Source: an uncultured Desulfobacteraceae bacterium
GTDB taxonomy: Bacteria; Desulfobacterota; Desulfobacteria; Desulfobacterales; UBA5852
DNA length: 64,000 bases
NCBI GenBank assembly: GCA_913060875.1
Contig: CAJXSL010000001.1
Location: forward strand, 434,001 to 498,000
Reading direction: 5' to 3'
Positions 35,201 through 43,808 of this stretch are shown one piece after another; position 1 is the first letter of the stretch; each line of letters begins with the position of its first letter. Both the position numbers and the translations under genes were made by a program. Under the pieces are notes generated by a model. The model worked only from the letters and a program-made list of their open reading frames with translations. It did not search any database and was not told where the DNA came from.

Positions 35201-36439
35201 ATGAGCGATCAGGAAAAGACGATCGATCCTGAAAAAGAACGACGGAAGATCAAGTCGGTCAAGACGATGAAAGACATCATGACCCACTATTACATCGAGG
35301 CCAAGACCGCCGAAGAAACCGGCAAGAAGGTGGCCTGGATCACCAGTGGCGGCCCGGTGGAACCCCTCATCGCCATGGATGTGATTCCGGTCTATCCTGA
35401 AAACCACGGGGCCATGATCGGGGCCTCCAAAATGGGCACCGACCTTTGTGAAAAGGCTGAGGGCATGGGCTATTCCGGCGATCTGTGCACCTACGCCCTG
35501 GCCGACATCGCCTGCTCGACGGTCAACGGCGGTCCCATCGGCGGATTGCCCAAACCGGATATGCTGGTCTGCGGCAACAATATCTGCGGCACCGTGCTCA
35601 AATGGTATGAAGTCCAGGCCCGCTACTACGATGTGCCCCTGTTCATCCTGGATACCCCGTTTTGCCACACCGAATTTTCGGACGAGGCTCGGCAGTACGT
35701 GCGCCGACAGATCGATGAATACCTTGTTTTTCTGGAGACCGTCTGCGGGAAAAAGTGTGACCATGATCATCTCCGGGACGTGGGGCGGCTGTCCATGGAA
35801 GGCCAGCGGCTCTGGCAGGCCGTGCTCGATACCACCATGAACAAACCGGCGCCCATGAGCGCCTTCGACGCTTTTTTTCACCTGGCCCTGATTGTTACCC
35901 TGCGGGGCACCCAGACGGTGGTCGACTACTACACCGGACTGCTCGAGGAGATGAAAAACCGGGTGGCCGAGGGCATCAGTGCCGTCCCCGAGGAACGCTA
36001 CCGGCTTCTCTGGGACAACCTGCCCATCTGGTTCAAGACCCGCTGGCTGTCCGACAAATTTGCGGCCCACAAAGCCTGTCTGGTGGCCGACACCTACACC
36101 TCGGCCTGGTGCGGATCGCTGCCCTACCTCGATGAAAATAATTTTCTCGAATCCATGGCCGAAGGCTATTCACGCATCTATCTCAACATCGGCACCGATC
36201 GGATGGCGGAGATGGTGGTGGAGATGATCGACAAGTACGAGGTCGACGGCCTGGTGATGCACTCCAACCGCAGCTGCAAACCCTATTCATTAGGGCAGTA
36301 TGACATTGCACGCATCGTCCAGGAAAAGCGCGGTCTGCCCACCTTGATCATCGAAGCCAATATGACCGATGCCCGCAGCTTTTCGGAAAGCCAGATCGAT
36401 ACCCGTATCGACGCTTTCATGGAAGTCCTGAAGGGCTGA
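35201..36439 (+). CDS. 2-hydroxyacyl-CoA dehydratase / benzoyl-CoA-reductase-type subunit (BcrB/HgdA-like, second)
   Basis: 412 residues; AAGGAG lies 7 nt before the ATG. The second HGD-D paralogue has cysteines at 83, 96 (SGDLCTYAL), 105, 124 and 129 (VCGNNICGTVLKWYE), and the C-terminal NRSCKPYSLGQYDI. NNxCG-xxx-KW is typical of BcrB-like subunits. With the first subunit it should form the substrate-binding heterodimer. Only one activase gene is present nearby, which fits the HgdC-type dehydratases better than the four-subunit class I benzoyl-CoA reductases. Confidence 0.88.
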   Translation: MSDQEKTIDPEKERRKIKSVKTMKDIMTHYYIEAKTAEETGKKVAWITSGGPVEPLIAMDVIPVYPENHGAMIGASKMGTDLCEKAEGMGYSGDLCTYALADIACSTVNGGPIGGLPKPDMLVCGNNICGTVLKWYEVQARYYDVPLFILDTPFCHTEFSDEARQYVRRQIDEYLVFLETVCGKKCDHDHLRDVGRLSMEGQRLWQAVLDTTMNKPAPMSAFDAFFHLALIVTLRGTQTVVDYYTGLLEEMKNRVAEGISAVPEERYRLLWDNLPIWFKTRWLSDKFAAHKACLVADTYTSAWCGSLPYLDENNFLESMAEGYSRIYLNIGTDRMAEMVVEMIDKYEVDGLVMHSNRSCKPYSLGQYDIARIVQEKRGLPTLIIEANMTDARSFSESQIDTRIDAFMEVLKG

Positions 36440-36536
36440 AGCTAATGCCGCCGATGGGCCGGGAAGTTTTCACCAATACGAATGCGGTCGGATACCAGAC
36501 AATTACCAGGAATTGACAACGGGAAGGGGGCTGGGC

Positions 36537-37949
36537 ATGCGAAGCGGTAATTCGGTTGTAAACGGGTGGCCTTCGGTTTTCACTTTTTTCTTCCTGGTGG
36601 CGGTAATACCGATCATGCTGCCGATGCCGGCGCGGGCCGATGGCGACAGCAATGCCGCGCTATACCGCAAATTGTCCCAGGAAGCGGCCGGCCAAGCGGA
36701 CAGCGCCCTGTTTGAAAAACTGAACACCGCCGCCCGGACAATAGACTGGTCCGGAGCGGGAGAAAAAGCCTTTGCCGGCCACCTTCGCATTATTCGCTCC
36801 AACGGCGACGGCCGTCGGAGCGACCGGCAGGTGGTCTATCTCCTGCGCGAATTGACGGGCAAAGTCTACATTCTCGAGATACCCGCCGATCCTGCCGCCC
36901 GACAGGGCGACGCGGGGTCTCCCTATGCCGGGCTGGATGCCAAATTCGGCAACAAACTGCAGCTCCGGGTCAAACTTGCCTCCGGAAGTGTCGACGGCGC
37001 CCCGTACCAATTTGCGCGCTTGATCGATCCGCCGGTCCAACCGGCACTCGACCGGCTGTTTAAAATCTGTATCGTTCTCATGCTGTTTTTTGTGATGGTC
37101 GGGATGGGGTTGACCTTGACCTTCAAGGATTTTGCCCTGGTGTTCACCAAGCCCCGCGGCATTATCCTGGGCGAGATTCTCCAATTCGGGTTCATGCCGC
37201 TGCTGGCCATGGCCATGGGGTACCTGCTCGGTTTTTATGAGCAGTATCCGTTTATCTTCGTCGGTATGATTCTGATTACCGCCATTCCGGGCGGGGTCAC
37301 CTCCAACCTCATGACCTACTACGCCAAGGGGGATCTGGCGCTCTCCATTTCCCTGACATCGTTTTCCACGGTGCTTTCCATTATTTTCACGCCCCTGTTG
37401 CTGGCCCTTTATTGCGCCAATATGCCGGATGTCGACATTCCGGTGAAAACCGTGATTCAGACCATCATGGTTCTGGTCATCATTCCATTGACCGTGGGCA
37501 TGTCGGTGCGGGGGAAGTGGCCCCTTTTCGCCATGAAGTCCACACCGTTTTTTTCGGCCCTGGGCATTATCGCCCTGCTCGCGCTGATCATTGCCGGTGT
37601 CCTGAGCAATATCCATGTCTTCAAGGATACGGCCCGCTACGGCGTCAAATTCTACACCTCGGTATTCGCCCTGACCTCGATGGGTATGATTTTCGGCATC
37701 GTGTTCTCCAAAATGGTTGGGATCAACAACTACCAGACCCGGGCCATATCTCTGGAAACCGGTCTGCGCAACAGCGCCCTGGCCATGACGATCGCCCTGC
37801 TGATCCAAGATACCATGGGGGACTTCTACAGTTCCATGTTCGTTACCTCGGGATTGTTCGGACTGATTATGTATCTGGCCGGGGTGCTGGCGATTTTTCT
37901 ATACAAACCGCTGCTGCCGGTGGAAAAGGAATCCGTGCCCCAGGGGTGA
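36537..37949 (+). CDS. Bile acid:sodium symporter (BASS) family transporter with N-terminal extracytoplasmic domain
   Basis: 470 residues from the ATG at 36537 (AAGGGGG upstream). A signal peptide ends at PARA-DGD. The next 140 or so residues are a soluble domain (charged, beta-rich, LRELTGKVYILEIPAD) not found in ordinary BASS transporters. From about residue 175 a normal BASS membrane domain of nine to ten segments follows, with PGGVTSNLMTYYAKGD and GLRNSALAMTIAL (sodium/substrate sites). It should import an organic anion with sodium. Between the dehydratase and its activase, it is the likely uptake system for their substrate. Confidence 0.82.
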   Translation: MRSGNSVVNGWPSVFTFFFLVAVIPIMLPMPARADGDSNAALYRKLSQEAAGQADSALFEKLNTAARTIDWSGAGEKAFAGHLRIIRSNGDGRRSDRQVVYLLRELTGKVYILEIPADPAARQGDAGSPYAGLDAKFGNKLQLRVKLASGSVDGAPYQFARLIDPPVQPALDRLFKICIVLMLFFVMVGMGLTLTFKDFALVFTKPRGIILGEILQFGFMPLLAMAMGYLLGFYEQYPFIFVGMILITAIPGGVTSNLMTYYAKGDLALSISLTSFSTVLSIIFTPLLLALYCANMPDVDIPVKTVIQTIMVLVIIPLTVGMSVRGKWPLFAMKSTPFFSALGIIALLALIIAGVLSNIHVFKDTARYGVKFYTSVFALTSMGMIFGIVFSKMVGINNYQTRAISLETGLRNSALAMTIALLIQDTMGDFYSSMFVTSGLFGLIMYLAGVLAIFLYKPLLPVEKESVPQG

Positions 37950-38006
37950 CGGCAGCGGGCAGCGATAGGGTTCGGCAAAATCTTTCGGGAAAAGGATAAT
38001 TGAATA

Positions 38007-38774
38007 ATGGTGACCATCGGTATCGACATCGGCTCCATCAGCGCCAAGGCGGCGGCCATCGCCAAGGATAAGCTTCTTGGTTCCAAAGTGATCTTGACGG
38101 GCTACAATGCCCGGCAGGCGGGTATGGCCGTATTCGAAGGGCTTTTGAAAGAATTGGCCATCGATCGCGATGCCGTTGGGCGGATCGTGGCGACCGGCTA
38201 CGGGCGCAACAGTGTTGATTTTGCCGACCAGGCCGTGACGGAGATTACCTGTCATGCGGCCGGGGCCCATTTCCAGGATCCGGAGGTGCGCGCGGTGATC
38301 GATATCGGCGGTCAGGACAGCAAGGCCATCGCCCTGGGCCCCAACGGCCGGGTGACGGATTTTGCCATGAACGACAAGTGCGCTGCCGGCACCGGACGGT
38401 TTCTGGAGGTTATGGCCCGGGCCCTGGAAGTGGATCTCGATGCCTTCGGGGAGATGTCCCTCCAGGCGGACGAGCCGGCCAAGATCAGCAGCCTTTGCAC
38501 GGTTTTTGCCGAATCGGAAGTGATTTCCCTGATCGCCAAGGGGGCGCGCCGGACCAATATCATCGCCGGCATTCACGCGTCCATCGGGGCGCGGGTGGTG
38601 GCCATGGCCAACCGCTTGAAGCTCCAGGCGCCGGTGATGATGACCGGCGGGGTGGCCCACAACATCGGGGTGGTCAAGGCCCTGGAGGATAAACTGGGGC
38701 TCCCGGTGCAGGTGTCGGCCCATGCCCAGGTGAACGGTGCCATCGGAGCGGCGCGCCTGGCGGCCGGTGGATGA
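38007..38774 (+). CDS. Acyl-CoA dehydratase activase (HgdC/BcrA/BcrD family ATPase)
   Basis: 255 residues, the usual length of HgdC. ASKHA-fold ATPase motifs are GIDIGSISAKAAAI (phosphate 1), VIDIGGQDSKAIAL (phosphate 2) and MMTGGVAHNIGVVKALE (adenosine). Cys125 (NDKCAAGTGRFLE) and Cys164 (SSLCTVFAESE) are the ligands for the 4Fe-4S cluster bridging a homodimer. It injects an ATP-activated electron into the dehydratase at 33861-36439. GGA-rich sequence lies before the ATG. Serine-Ile-Ser replaces the usual Ser-Thr-Thr after DIGS, a mild deviation. Confidence 0.92.
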   Translation: MVTIGIDIGSISAKAAAIAKDKLLGSKVILTGYNARQAGMAVFEGLLKELAIDRDAVGRIVATGYGRNSVDFADQAVTEITCHAAGAHFQDPEVRAVIDIGGQDSKAIALGPNGRVTDFAMNDKCAAGTGRFLEVMARALEVDLDAFGEMSLQADEPAKISSLCTVFAESEVISLIAKGARRTNIIAGIHASIGARVVAMANRLKLQAPVMMTGGVAHNIGVVKALEDKLGLPVQVSAHAQVNGAIGAARLAAGG

Positions 38775-38867
38775 ACCGGAGAGGTTTGACCGATCCGGGA
38801 AGATTGATTTCTTTATTCCTTTTTGTCCGGAAAAGAAAAGATGGTCTCGTAGAAAGTCTTTTATCTG

Positions 38868-38937
38868 TCATTCCGGACTTGATCCGGAATCTCTAACTTT
38901 CTGATATCAAAAGATTCCGGCTTTCGCCGGAATGACG
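38868..38937. repeat. GTCATTCCGG-type palindromic repeat
   Basis: A 70-bp inverted repeat with GTCATTCCGG and CCGGAATGAC outer ends and AATCT/AGATT inner parts. It is similar to the very common dispersed GTCATTCC palindromes of many proteobacteria. It lies after the activase gene. Confidence 0.75.
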
Positions 38938-39012
38938 TCTAAACGGGGAATTCGACTTTTTACGGTTTCATCAGAAAAGGAATCAATCACGCCTTACATG
39001 AAAACGGCGTGT

Positions 39013-39090
39013 CAGGCTTCAACCGCCCGTGCCCCGCGGCCCCCACGGGCCTTCCCTGCGCGTCGTCGGTGCAGCTGGAGCACGCCTCGC
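39013..39090. repeat. GC-rich dispersed repeat (CGCGTCGTCGGTGC type)
   Basis: ACCGCCCGTGCCCCGCGG and CCCTGCGCGTCGTCGGTGC recur at 45066-45130 with small changes; the second half of that unit (CCGCCGATGCTCGGCGCGGG) recurs at 45190-45235 and 41783-41803. No coding content recognised. Confidence 0.55.
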
Positions 39091-39117
39091 TGGTCCGCCG
39101 AAGGTTGACCGCAGGAA

Positions 39118-39195
39118 TAGTGGCCTATTGCGAGAATTTCAAAAAAGCGAAAACGCCGCTCGGGGCCAAAAGATGCCGTTTATGGATGGACACTA
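39118..39195. repeat. Short palindromic element of the TAGTG/CACTA family, copy F (78 bp)
   Basis: TAGTGGCC at the left and GCCGTTTATGGATGGACACTA-like right end, the latter matching the ends of copies D (63672-63817) and E (53575-53801). It looks like an internally shortened member. It ends 1 bp before the ThiF gene's stop codon. Confidence 0.6.
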
Positions 39196-39196
39196 C

Positions 39197-40063
39197 TTAG
39201 GATGCCGCCAGCTGAATCATATCAAAGGACAGATCGGTCAGATCGAAGATCAGTAAGCGTCCGCGCAGGGTCTCCCGGCGGCCCAGAAGTACTTTCACCG
39301 CCTCGCTGCACTCCAGGCTGGCCAGCAGATTGACGGTAAAGGGCAGGTTGCCCAGAGTCTTTTCGGCGCCCCGGTCAGGGGCGGAGGCCAGGTCGCCGTA
39401 CAGGGCCGCGAGCCCTTCGTCTTCCGGGTAAATAACGGTAAGCTGGCCGCTCACGCCGGCCACGGCGGCGGACACCATGGGAATGGCCCGACGGCGGCAG
39501 ACCGTTTGCAGGGCCTGCCGGGCCGACAAGGTATCCAGGCAGTCGATGGCGATATCCGCCCCGGCGACAATGCTTTCGCCGTTGGCCGTTGAAAGATTTT
39601 CAGCCCATGTCGTGATTTCGACGGCCGGATTGATGGCGGCGATGCTTTCCCGGGCAGCATCCACCTTGGGCTTGCCGATTGTTGCCGCCCGGGCGAATCG
39701 CTGGCGATTGAGGTTGCTGTCTTCGAAATGATCCCCATCCACCAGGCGCAGATGCCCCACACCGATGCGGGCCAGTGTTTCGGCCACGCTGCCGCCGAGT
39801 CCCCCCACCCCCACGATGCAGGCCGTGCTGCCGAGCAGGCGTTGCTGATCCTGCAGGTTCAGGCTGGTCATGTTGCGGGCGTAGCGTTCCGGAAGGATCC
39901 CGATCGCGAGGCCGGCTTGCTCGATTTGGTTATGGCTCAGGTCAAAGCGGAGGGCGAGGCGGTCCACGGACGCTGAAGACAGGCTGCGATAGCCCGTGCC
40001 GTCCGGTCGCCGGGCATCCCTGGCCGCTTGAGCCAATTGCGCGCTGAGGTCCGGATTTTCCAT
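39197..40063 (-). CDS. ThiF/MoeB/HesA-family adenylyltransferase
   Basis: 288 residues. The nucleotide-binding loop CIVGVGGLGGSVAETLARIG and the RLVDGDHFEDSNLNRQ block, with the Arg/Asp residues used for adenylation, are clear. The CxxC zinc pairs of MoeB/ThiF are missing. About 70 residues precede the core. The start ATG overlaps by 1 base the stop of a MoaD/ThiS-type gene, so this enzyme very probably adenylates that small carrier. The pathway (molybdopterin, tungstopterin, thiamine or another sulfur transfer) cannot be decided. Confidence 0.85.
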   Translation of the reverse strand: MENPDLSAQLAQAARDARRPDGTGYRSLSSASVDRLALRFDLSHNQIEQAGLAIGILPERYARNMTSLNLQDQQRLLGSTACIVGVGGLGGSVAETLARIGVGHLRLVDGDHFEDSNLNRQRFARAATIGKPKVDAARESIAAINPAVEITTWAENLSTANGESIVAGADIAIDCLDTLSARQALQTVCRRRAIPMVSAAVAGVSGQLTVIYPEDEGLAALYGDLASAPDRGAEKTLGNLPFTVNLLASLECSEAVKVLLGRRETLRGRLLIFDLTDLSFDMIQLAAS

Positions 40064-40296
40064 CAGCCGCCACCCACCGGGGGAAAGATGCCCAGCCGGT
40101 CGCCGTCCTGCAAAGGCGTCTCGAGTTCTCTGCGGATGTTGTTGATAAAGATCAACTTGGCATCTTTGACGGGAATGTCCAGATCCCGGACGATATCGGC
40201 CACGGTGGTTCCGGGCGCGATGGCATATTGCTCGGCGTCCGCCGGTATATAGGCGCGCAGGGTTGCAAAGAGCTTAAGGGTGATGTGCCATTCCAT
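40063..40296 (-). CDS. MoaD/ThiS-family sulfur-carrier protein
   Basis: 77 residues, beta-grasp fold, ending in FPPVGGG with the C-terminal Gly-Gly that is thiocarboxylated. TLKLFATLRAYIP at the N-terminus is MoaD-like. Translationally coupled (TGATG) to the ThiF-type gene. Given the molybdoenzyme at 19005 a dedicated cofactor role is possible; it is not linked to other moa genes here. Confidence 0.85.
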   Translation of the reverse strand: MEWHITLKLFATLRAYIPADAEQYAIAPGTTVADIVRDLDIPVKDAKLIFINNIRRELETPLQDGDRLGIFPPVGGG

Positions 40297-40311
40297 GATC
40301 GTGGTTTATCC

Positions 40312-40588
40312 TTTATTCGGTCCAGAAAACCTGGTCCTGTGGGCCAGGTCAGAGATAATTGGCTCCGCCGTAATCGTCGTATAGGAATTCAGGAGCCAGA
40401 ATCCAGAATTCAGAATAAGGTTTTCGCCTTCGGCGCATTCGATTTTTTTCAAAAGACGGAGCGAAGCGACATCAAAATCCTTCTGGCTCCTGAATTCTGT
40501 CTTCTGACGCCTATTGTTTCTTGCGATTGGAGCATCCCCCCTTCCAGGGGGAACCCAAAGCCAGGTCCTCCGGGCCCGGATATATACT
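40312..40588. repeat. 278-bp dispersed direct repeat, copy 2
   Basis: Nearly identical to 25353-25630 and in the same orientation, from TTTATTCGGTCCAGAAAACC to CGGGCCCGGATATATACT. It includes CAGGAGCCAGAATCCAGAAT units. It lies upstream of the MoaD gene start. The remaining 40589-40837 shows no gene and leads to the epimerase at 40838. Confidence 0.8.
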
Positions 40589-40837
40589 TAAGGCGGGCCG
40601 ATGAGGCCACCGGCCCGCGACCGTTTCAGAAAAGAGTAGAAATCCTTCACCGGAAAGTCAAGACTTCCCCGTACCGGGAATCCGGGGGAGGGATTCATGC
40701 GGTCCTAACACGGCCGCACTATTTCGCATGTCTACTCCGTTGTCGCTATGGTGGTTAAATACCGTTTTGTTGCGTATCGGGCGGAATCATGCTACCCGAT
40801 AGCCTTCATTTGATAAGAACACCACACGGGAGCACGC

Positions 40838-41776
40838 ATGACGAAAGCCATCGCGCATGCCCTGGTTACGGGAGGCGCTGGATTTATCGGGTCCCACCTG
40901 GTGGACGCCCTGCAGCGGCGGGGCGCCCGGGTGACGGTGATCGACAACCTGAGCACCGGGAAAAAAGAGAATCTGCCGGAAACCGGCGTCGTCTTTCACC
41001 ACGGTGACATCCGGGATGGGGCGCTTCTGGGGAACATCATGAAGGATGTGGATGTGGTGTTTCACCAGGCGGCGGTGGTATCGGTGCCCCTCTCGGTGGA
41101 ACAGCCCCTGGTCTCTGCAACCGTCAACGAAACCGGCACCCTGGAAGTGCTGGAAGCCGCCCGGCAGGCGGGTTGCCGACGGGTGGTGCTGGCCAGTTCC
41201 AGTGCGGTTTACGGCGACGATCCGGAACTGCCCAAACGGGAAAAGATGCCTTTTTGTCCCCTGAGCCCCTACGCCGTTCAGAAGATGACCGGGGAATATT
41301 ATGCCGGGCTTTACACCCGGCTTTACGGGCTGGAAACCACCTGCCTGCGCTATTTCAATGTCTTCGGCCCCCGGCAGGATCCGTCATCGGCTTATTCCGG
41401 TGTGATTTCCATTTTCATGGACCGCGCGGCGGCCGGCCTTGCGCCGGTGATCTACGGGGATGGCGAACAGACCCGGGATTTTGTCTACGTGCAGGATGTG
41501 GTGGCCGCCAACCTGGGGGCCGCCACCGCAGGCGGCGTCGCGGGGAAAGCTTTCAACATCGGCACCGGCGCGACCATTACCGTCAACCGCCTGTGGCAGC
41601 GCGTGGCCGAACTGGCCGGGGTCACCCTCACCCCTGAATACCAGGCGGCCCGGGAGGGCGACATCCGGCATTCCGTGGCCGATATCGAAGCGGCCCGCCG
41701 GGACCTGGGGTTTACCCCGGAAGTCTGCTTTGAAGACGGTCTGGCCGAGACCTATGCCTGGTACCGGCGCCAGTGA
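40838..41776 (+). CDS. NAD-dependent nucleotide-sugar epimerase (GalE/WbpP-like)
   Basis: 312 residues. Extended SDR: VTGGAGFIGSHLVDAL (NAD binding), ASSSAVYGDD (catalytic Ser), SPYAVQKMTGEYY (YxxxK), and LRYFNVFGPRQDPSSAY. The last block is closest to UDP-GlcNAc/UDP-Glc 4-epimerases of the WbpP/GalE group. It probably makes an activated sugar for surface polysaccharide. CGGGAG lies 6 nt before the ATG. A second epimerase follows after 275 bp, so both may serve one polysaccharide. Confidence 0.85.
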   Translation: MTKAIAHALVTGGAGFIGSHLVDALQRRGARVTVIDNLSTGKKENLPETGVVFHHGDIRDGALLGNIMKDVDVVFHQAAVVSVPLSVEQPLVSATVNETGTLEVLEAARQAGCRRVVLASSSAVYGDDPELPKREKMPFCPLSPYAVQKMTGEYYAGLYTRLYGLETTCLRYFNVFGPRQDPSSAYSGVISIFMDRAAAGLAPVIYGDGEQTRDFVYVQDVVAANLGAATAGGVAGKAFNIGTGATITVNRLWQRVAELAGVTLTPEYQAAREGDIRHSVADIEAARRDLGFTPEVCFEDGLAETYAWYRRQ

Positions 41777-41945
41777 TCTGCTCACCCCGCCGATACTCGG
41801 CGCGGGCCAAAGGGAACACCCAAGCTTGCATGCAAAAAGCGCCAAGCTCAAAGCGTCAAGCTGAAAGGGCGACGTTTCGCATCGTCATTGAAATGCCGAA
41901 CGCGACCAGGGCGGCAGGCATTTTCATGAATGATTAAACCGGCAC

Positions 41946-42000
41946 TAGCCGGCTTCGCTGAAAGCTACCAATCTTTTCATAGCCGCCTTCGGGAGGGCTA
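41946..42000 (+). promoter_or_regulatory. Tandem hairpins in the leader of the second epimerase (possible cis-regulatory RNA)
   Basis: Two similar units, TAGCCGGCTTCGCTGAAAGC then TA (41946-41967) and TAGCCGCCTTCGGGAGGGC then TA (41980-42000), each close with TAGC/GCTA and carry a TTCG loop. Both are followed by CC. They lie 52-106 nt before the epimerase ATG. I do not recognise a known riboswitch class; the conserved GACGCAAAGC of c-di-GMP-I riboswitches is absent. Confidence 0.4.
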
Positions 42001-42051
42001 CCGGAGGCTTCTTGGTCTGCGGGTAGAATCTGACGATAGGAGAATAAACGA

Positions 42052-43074
42052 ATGACTTATCCTTTTAAAAATGCCCTCGTCACGGGAGCGGCCGGTTTTA
42101 TCGGGTTTCACCTATCCCGCCGTCTGCTGGCCAATGGTGTCAAGGTGGTGGGGCTGGACAGCCTGAATGACTATTACGACGTCAATCTCAAGCGCGACCG
42201 GCTCAAACAGCTGGAAGCCGAAGACGGATTTACCTTTGCCCACCTGAACCTGGCCGATCGCGAACCTCTGGAGGCCCTTTTCCGCGCGCAGCGATTCGAC
42301 GTGGTCGTCAACCTGGCGGCCCAGGCCGGGGTGCGCTACTCGCTGGAAAACCCCCATGCCTACGTGGATTCCAACATCGTGGGGTTCGTCAACCTCCTGG
42401 AGTGCTGCCGGCATTTTGACTGCGGGCACCTGGTGTTCGCTTCCTCCAGTTCGGTCTACGGGGCCAATACCAATATGCCCTTTTCCGTGCATGACAACGT
42501 GGACCATCCGGTATCCCTTTACGCGGCGTCCAAAAAGGCCAACGAGCTCATGGCCCACACCTACAGTCATCTCTATGGCCTGCCCTGCACGGGACTGCGG
42601 TTTTTTACGGTTTACGGACCCTGGGGGCGGCCGGACATGGCGCTTTTTCTTTTCACCAAAGCCATACTGGAGGATCGCCCGATCCAGGTTTTCAATCATG
42701 GCAAGATGCAGCGGGATTTCACTTACATCGACGACATCGTGGAAGGTGTGGTGCGGGTCATGGCCCAGCCGGCTGCGCCCAACACCGACTGGCGGGGGGA
42801 CCGCCCGGACCCCGGGACGTCCTACGCGCCCTACCGGATTTACAATATCGGAAACAACAATCCGGTCCAGTTGATGGATTTTATCGGGGCGATCGAAAAG
42901 GCGCTCGGACAGGAAGCCCGCAAGGAGATGCTGCCGCTGCAGCAGGGCGACGTGCCGGCCACTTATGCCGACATCGACGACCTGATCCGCGATGCCGGTT
43001 TTCAGCCGAGCACACCCATCGAAGAGGGCATCGGTCGTTTCATCGCCTGGTATCGGGAGTATTACGGCGCGTGA
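42052..43074 (+). CDS. UDP-glucuronate 4-epimerase-like NAD-dependent epimerase
   Basis: 340 residues. [17 protein letters not shown] for NAD, then [18 protein letters not shown], a block characteristic of UDP-glucuronate 4-epimerases (LspL/Cap1J type); catalytic SSSSVYG and [13 protein letters not shown] (YxxxK). It should convert UDP-glucuronate to UDP-galacturonate for polysaccharide or LPS. AGGAG lies 8 nt before the ATG. The leader has tandem hairpins. Confidence 0.88.
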   Translation: MTYPFKNALVTGAAGFIGFHLSRRLLANGVKVVGLDSLNDYYDVNLKRDRLKQLEAEDGFTFAHLNLADREPLEALFRAQRFDVVVNLAAQAGVRYSLENPHAYVDSNIVGFVNLLECCRHFDCGHLVFASSSSVYGANTNMPFSVHDNVDHPVSLYAASKKANELMAHTYSHLYGLPCTGLRFFTVYGPWGRPDMALFLFTKAILEDRPIQVFNHGKMQRDFTYIDDIVEGVVRVMAQPAAPNTDWRGDRPDPGTSYAPYRIYNIGNNNPVQLMDFIGAIEKALGQEARKEMLPLQQGDVPATYADIDDLIRDAGFQPSTPIEEGIGRFIAWYREYYGA

Positions 43075-43105
43075 TCGTAGCCGTTGGCTGCAGGATCGAC
43101 GTTTC

Positions 43106-43711
43106 TCAGTCCATCGTATCCATGACCTCGAAACCGGCGCCTTCGAGGGCCTGGCGGATACCACTGGTGTCACAGGCCGACAGGCGGAAATAGTAGATCC
43201 GCTGGCCCGGTTTCTGGGCTGTCATGGCAATGTTGATAATGTCGCCGCCGGCATCGTTGACGACCTGGATGGCCTGTTTGAGCACGCCGGGCTTGTCTTC
43301 CATGGCCACATCCACCCGGGAGCTGGCGGACAGCATCCCCATCATATTGATGAAAGCCCCCAAAAGATCCGTCACCGTAATGATGCCGACCAGTCTACCG
43401 TCTTCCACCACCGGCAGACCGCCGATCTTGTGTTTGTAGATCAGCTGGGCCGCGATTTCGATATCCCGGTCCGCAGGGACGGTGATGGGTTTTTTGATCA
43501 TGAGATCCTTGAGGGTCAGGTCGCTGACCATGGAAGGGATGAGACCCTGTTTGAGATCCGCCAGGGTGACGAAGCCCAGCAGCTGCTGATCGTCGGCCAC
43601 CACCGGCAGGTGTCGGATGGAATTGGTTTTCATGCAGGCGATGGCCTCGCTGACCGTGGTGCCTTCCGAAATGGTGATCGGGTCCTTGATCATCAGATCT
43701 ACGATTTTCAT
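43106..43711 (-). CDS. CBS-domain pair plus ACT domain protein (AcuB-like)
   Basis: 201 residues from the ATG at 43711 (GAGG 8 nt upstream); a start farther up would add 70 residues of low-quality sequence. Two CBS domains (about 5-60 and 68-122) are followed by an ACT domain (about 132-200, VAMEDKPGVLKQAIQVVNDA). CBS pairs bind adenine nucleotides and ACT domains bind amino acids, so it is a small-molecule-sensing regulator of unknown partner. It lies 97 bp downstream of ahbD on the same strand. Confidence 0.85.
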   Translation of the reverse strand: MKIVDLMIKDPITISEGTTVSEAIACMKTNSIRHLPVVADDQQLLGFVTLADLKQGLIPSMVSDLTLKDLMIKKPITVPADRDIEIAAQLIYKHKIGGLPVVEDGRLVGIITVTDLLGAFINMMGMLSASSRVDVAMEDKPGVLKQAIQVVNDAGGDIINIAMTAQKPGQRIYYFRLSACDTSGIRQALEGAGFEVMDTMD

Positions 43712-43808
43712 GGTGTCAGCCTCGGTTTGGTGGGTGGGATGGGTTGGGCGGCGGCTGGGGGTGCAACCGTCTGCCAACCCTTTGTGTCGTGAAGGGCGCC
43801 TCGCCCAC

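Noticed and set aside
33861-38774. Calling the cluster benzoyl-CoA reductase
   Set aside because: Only one activase gene and two HGD-D subunits; class I reductases usually have two ATPase-type subunits. Dehydratase is the safer general label.
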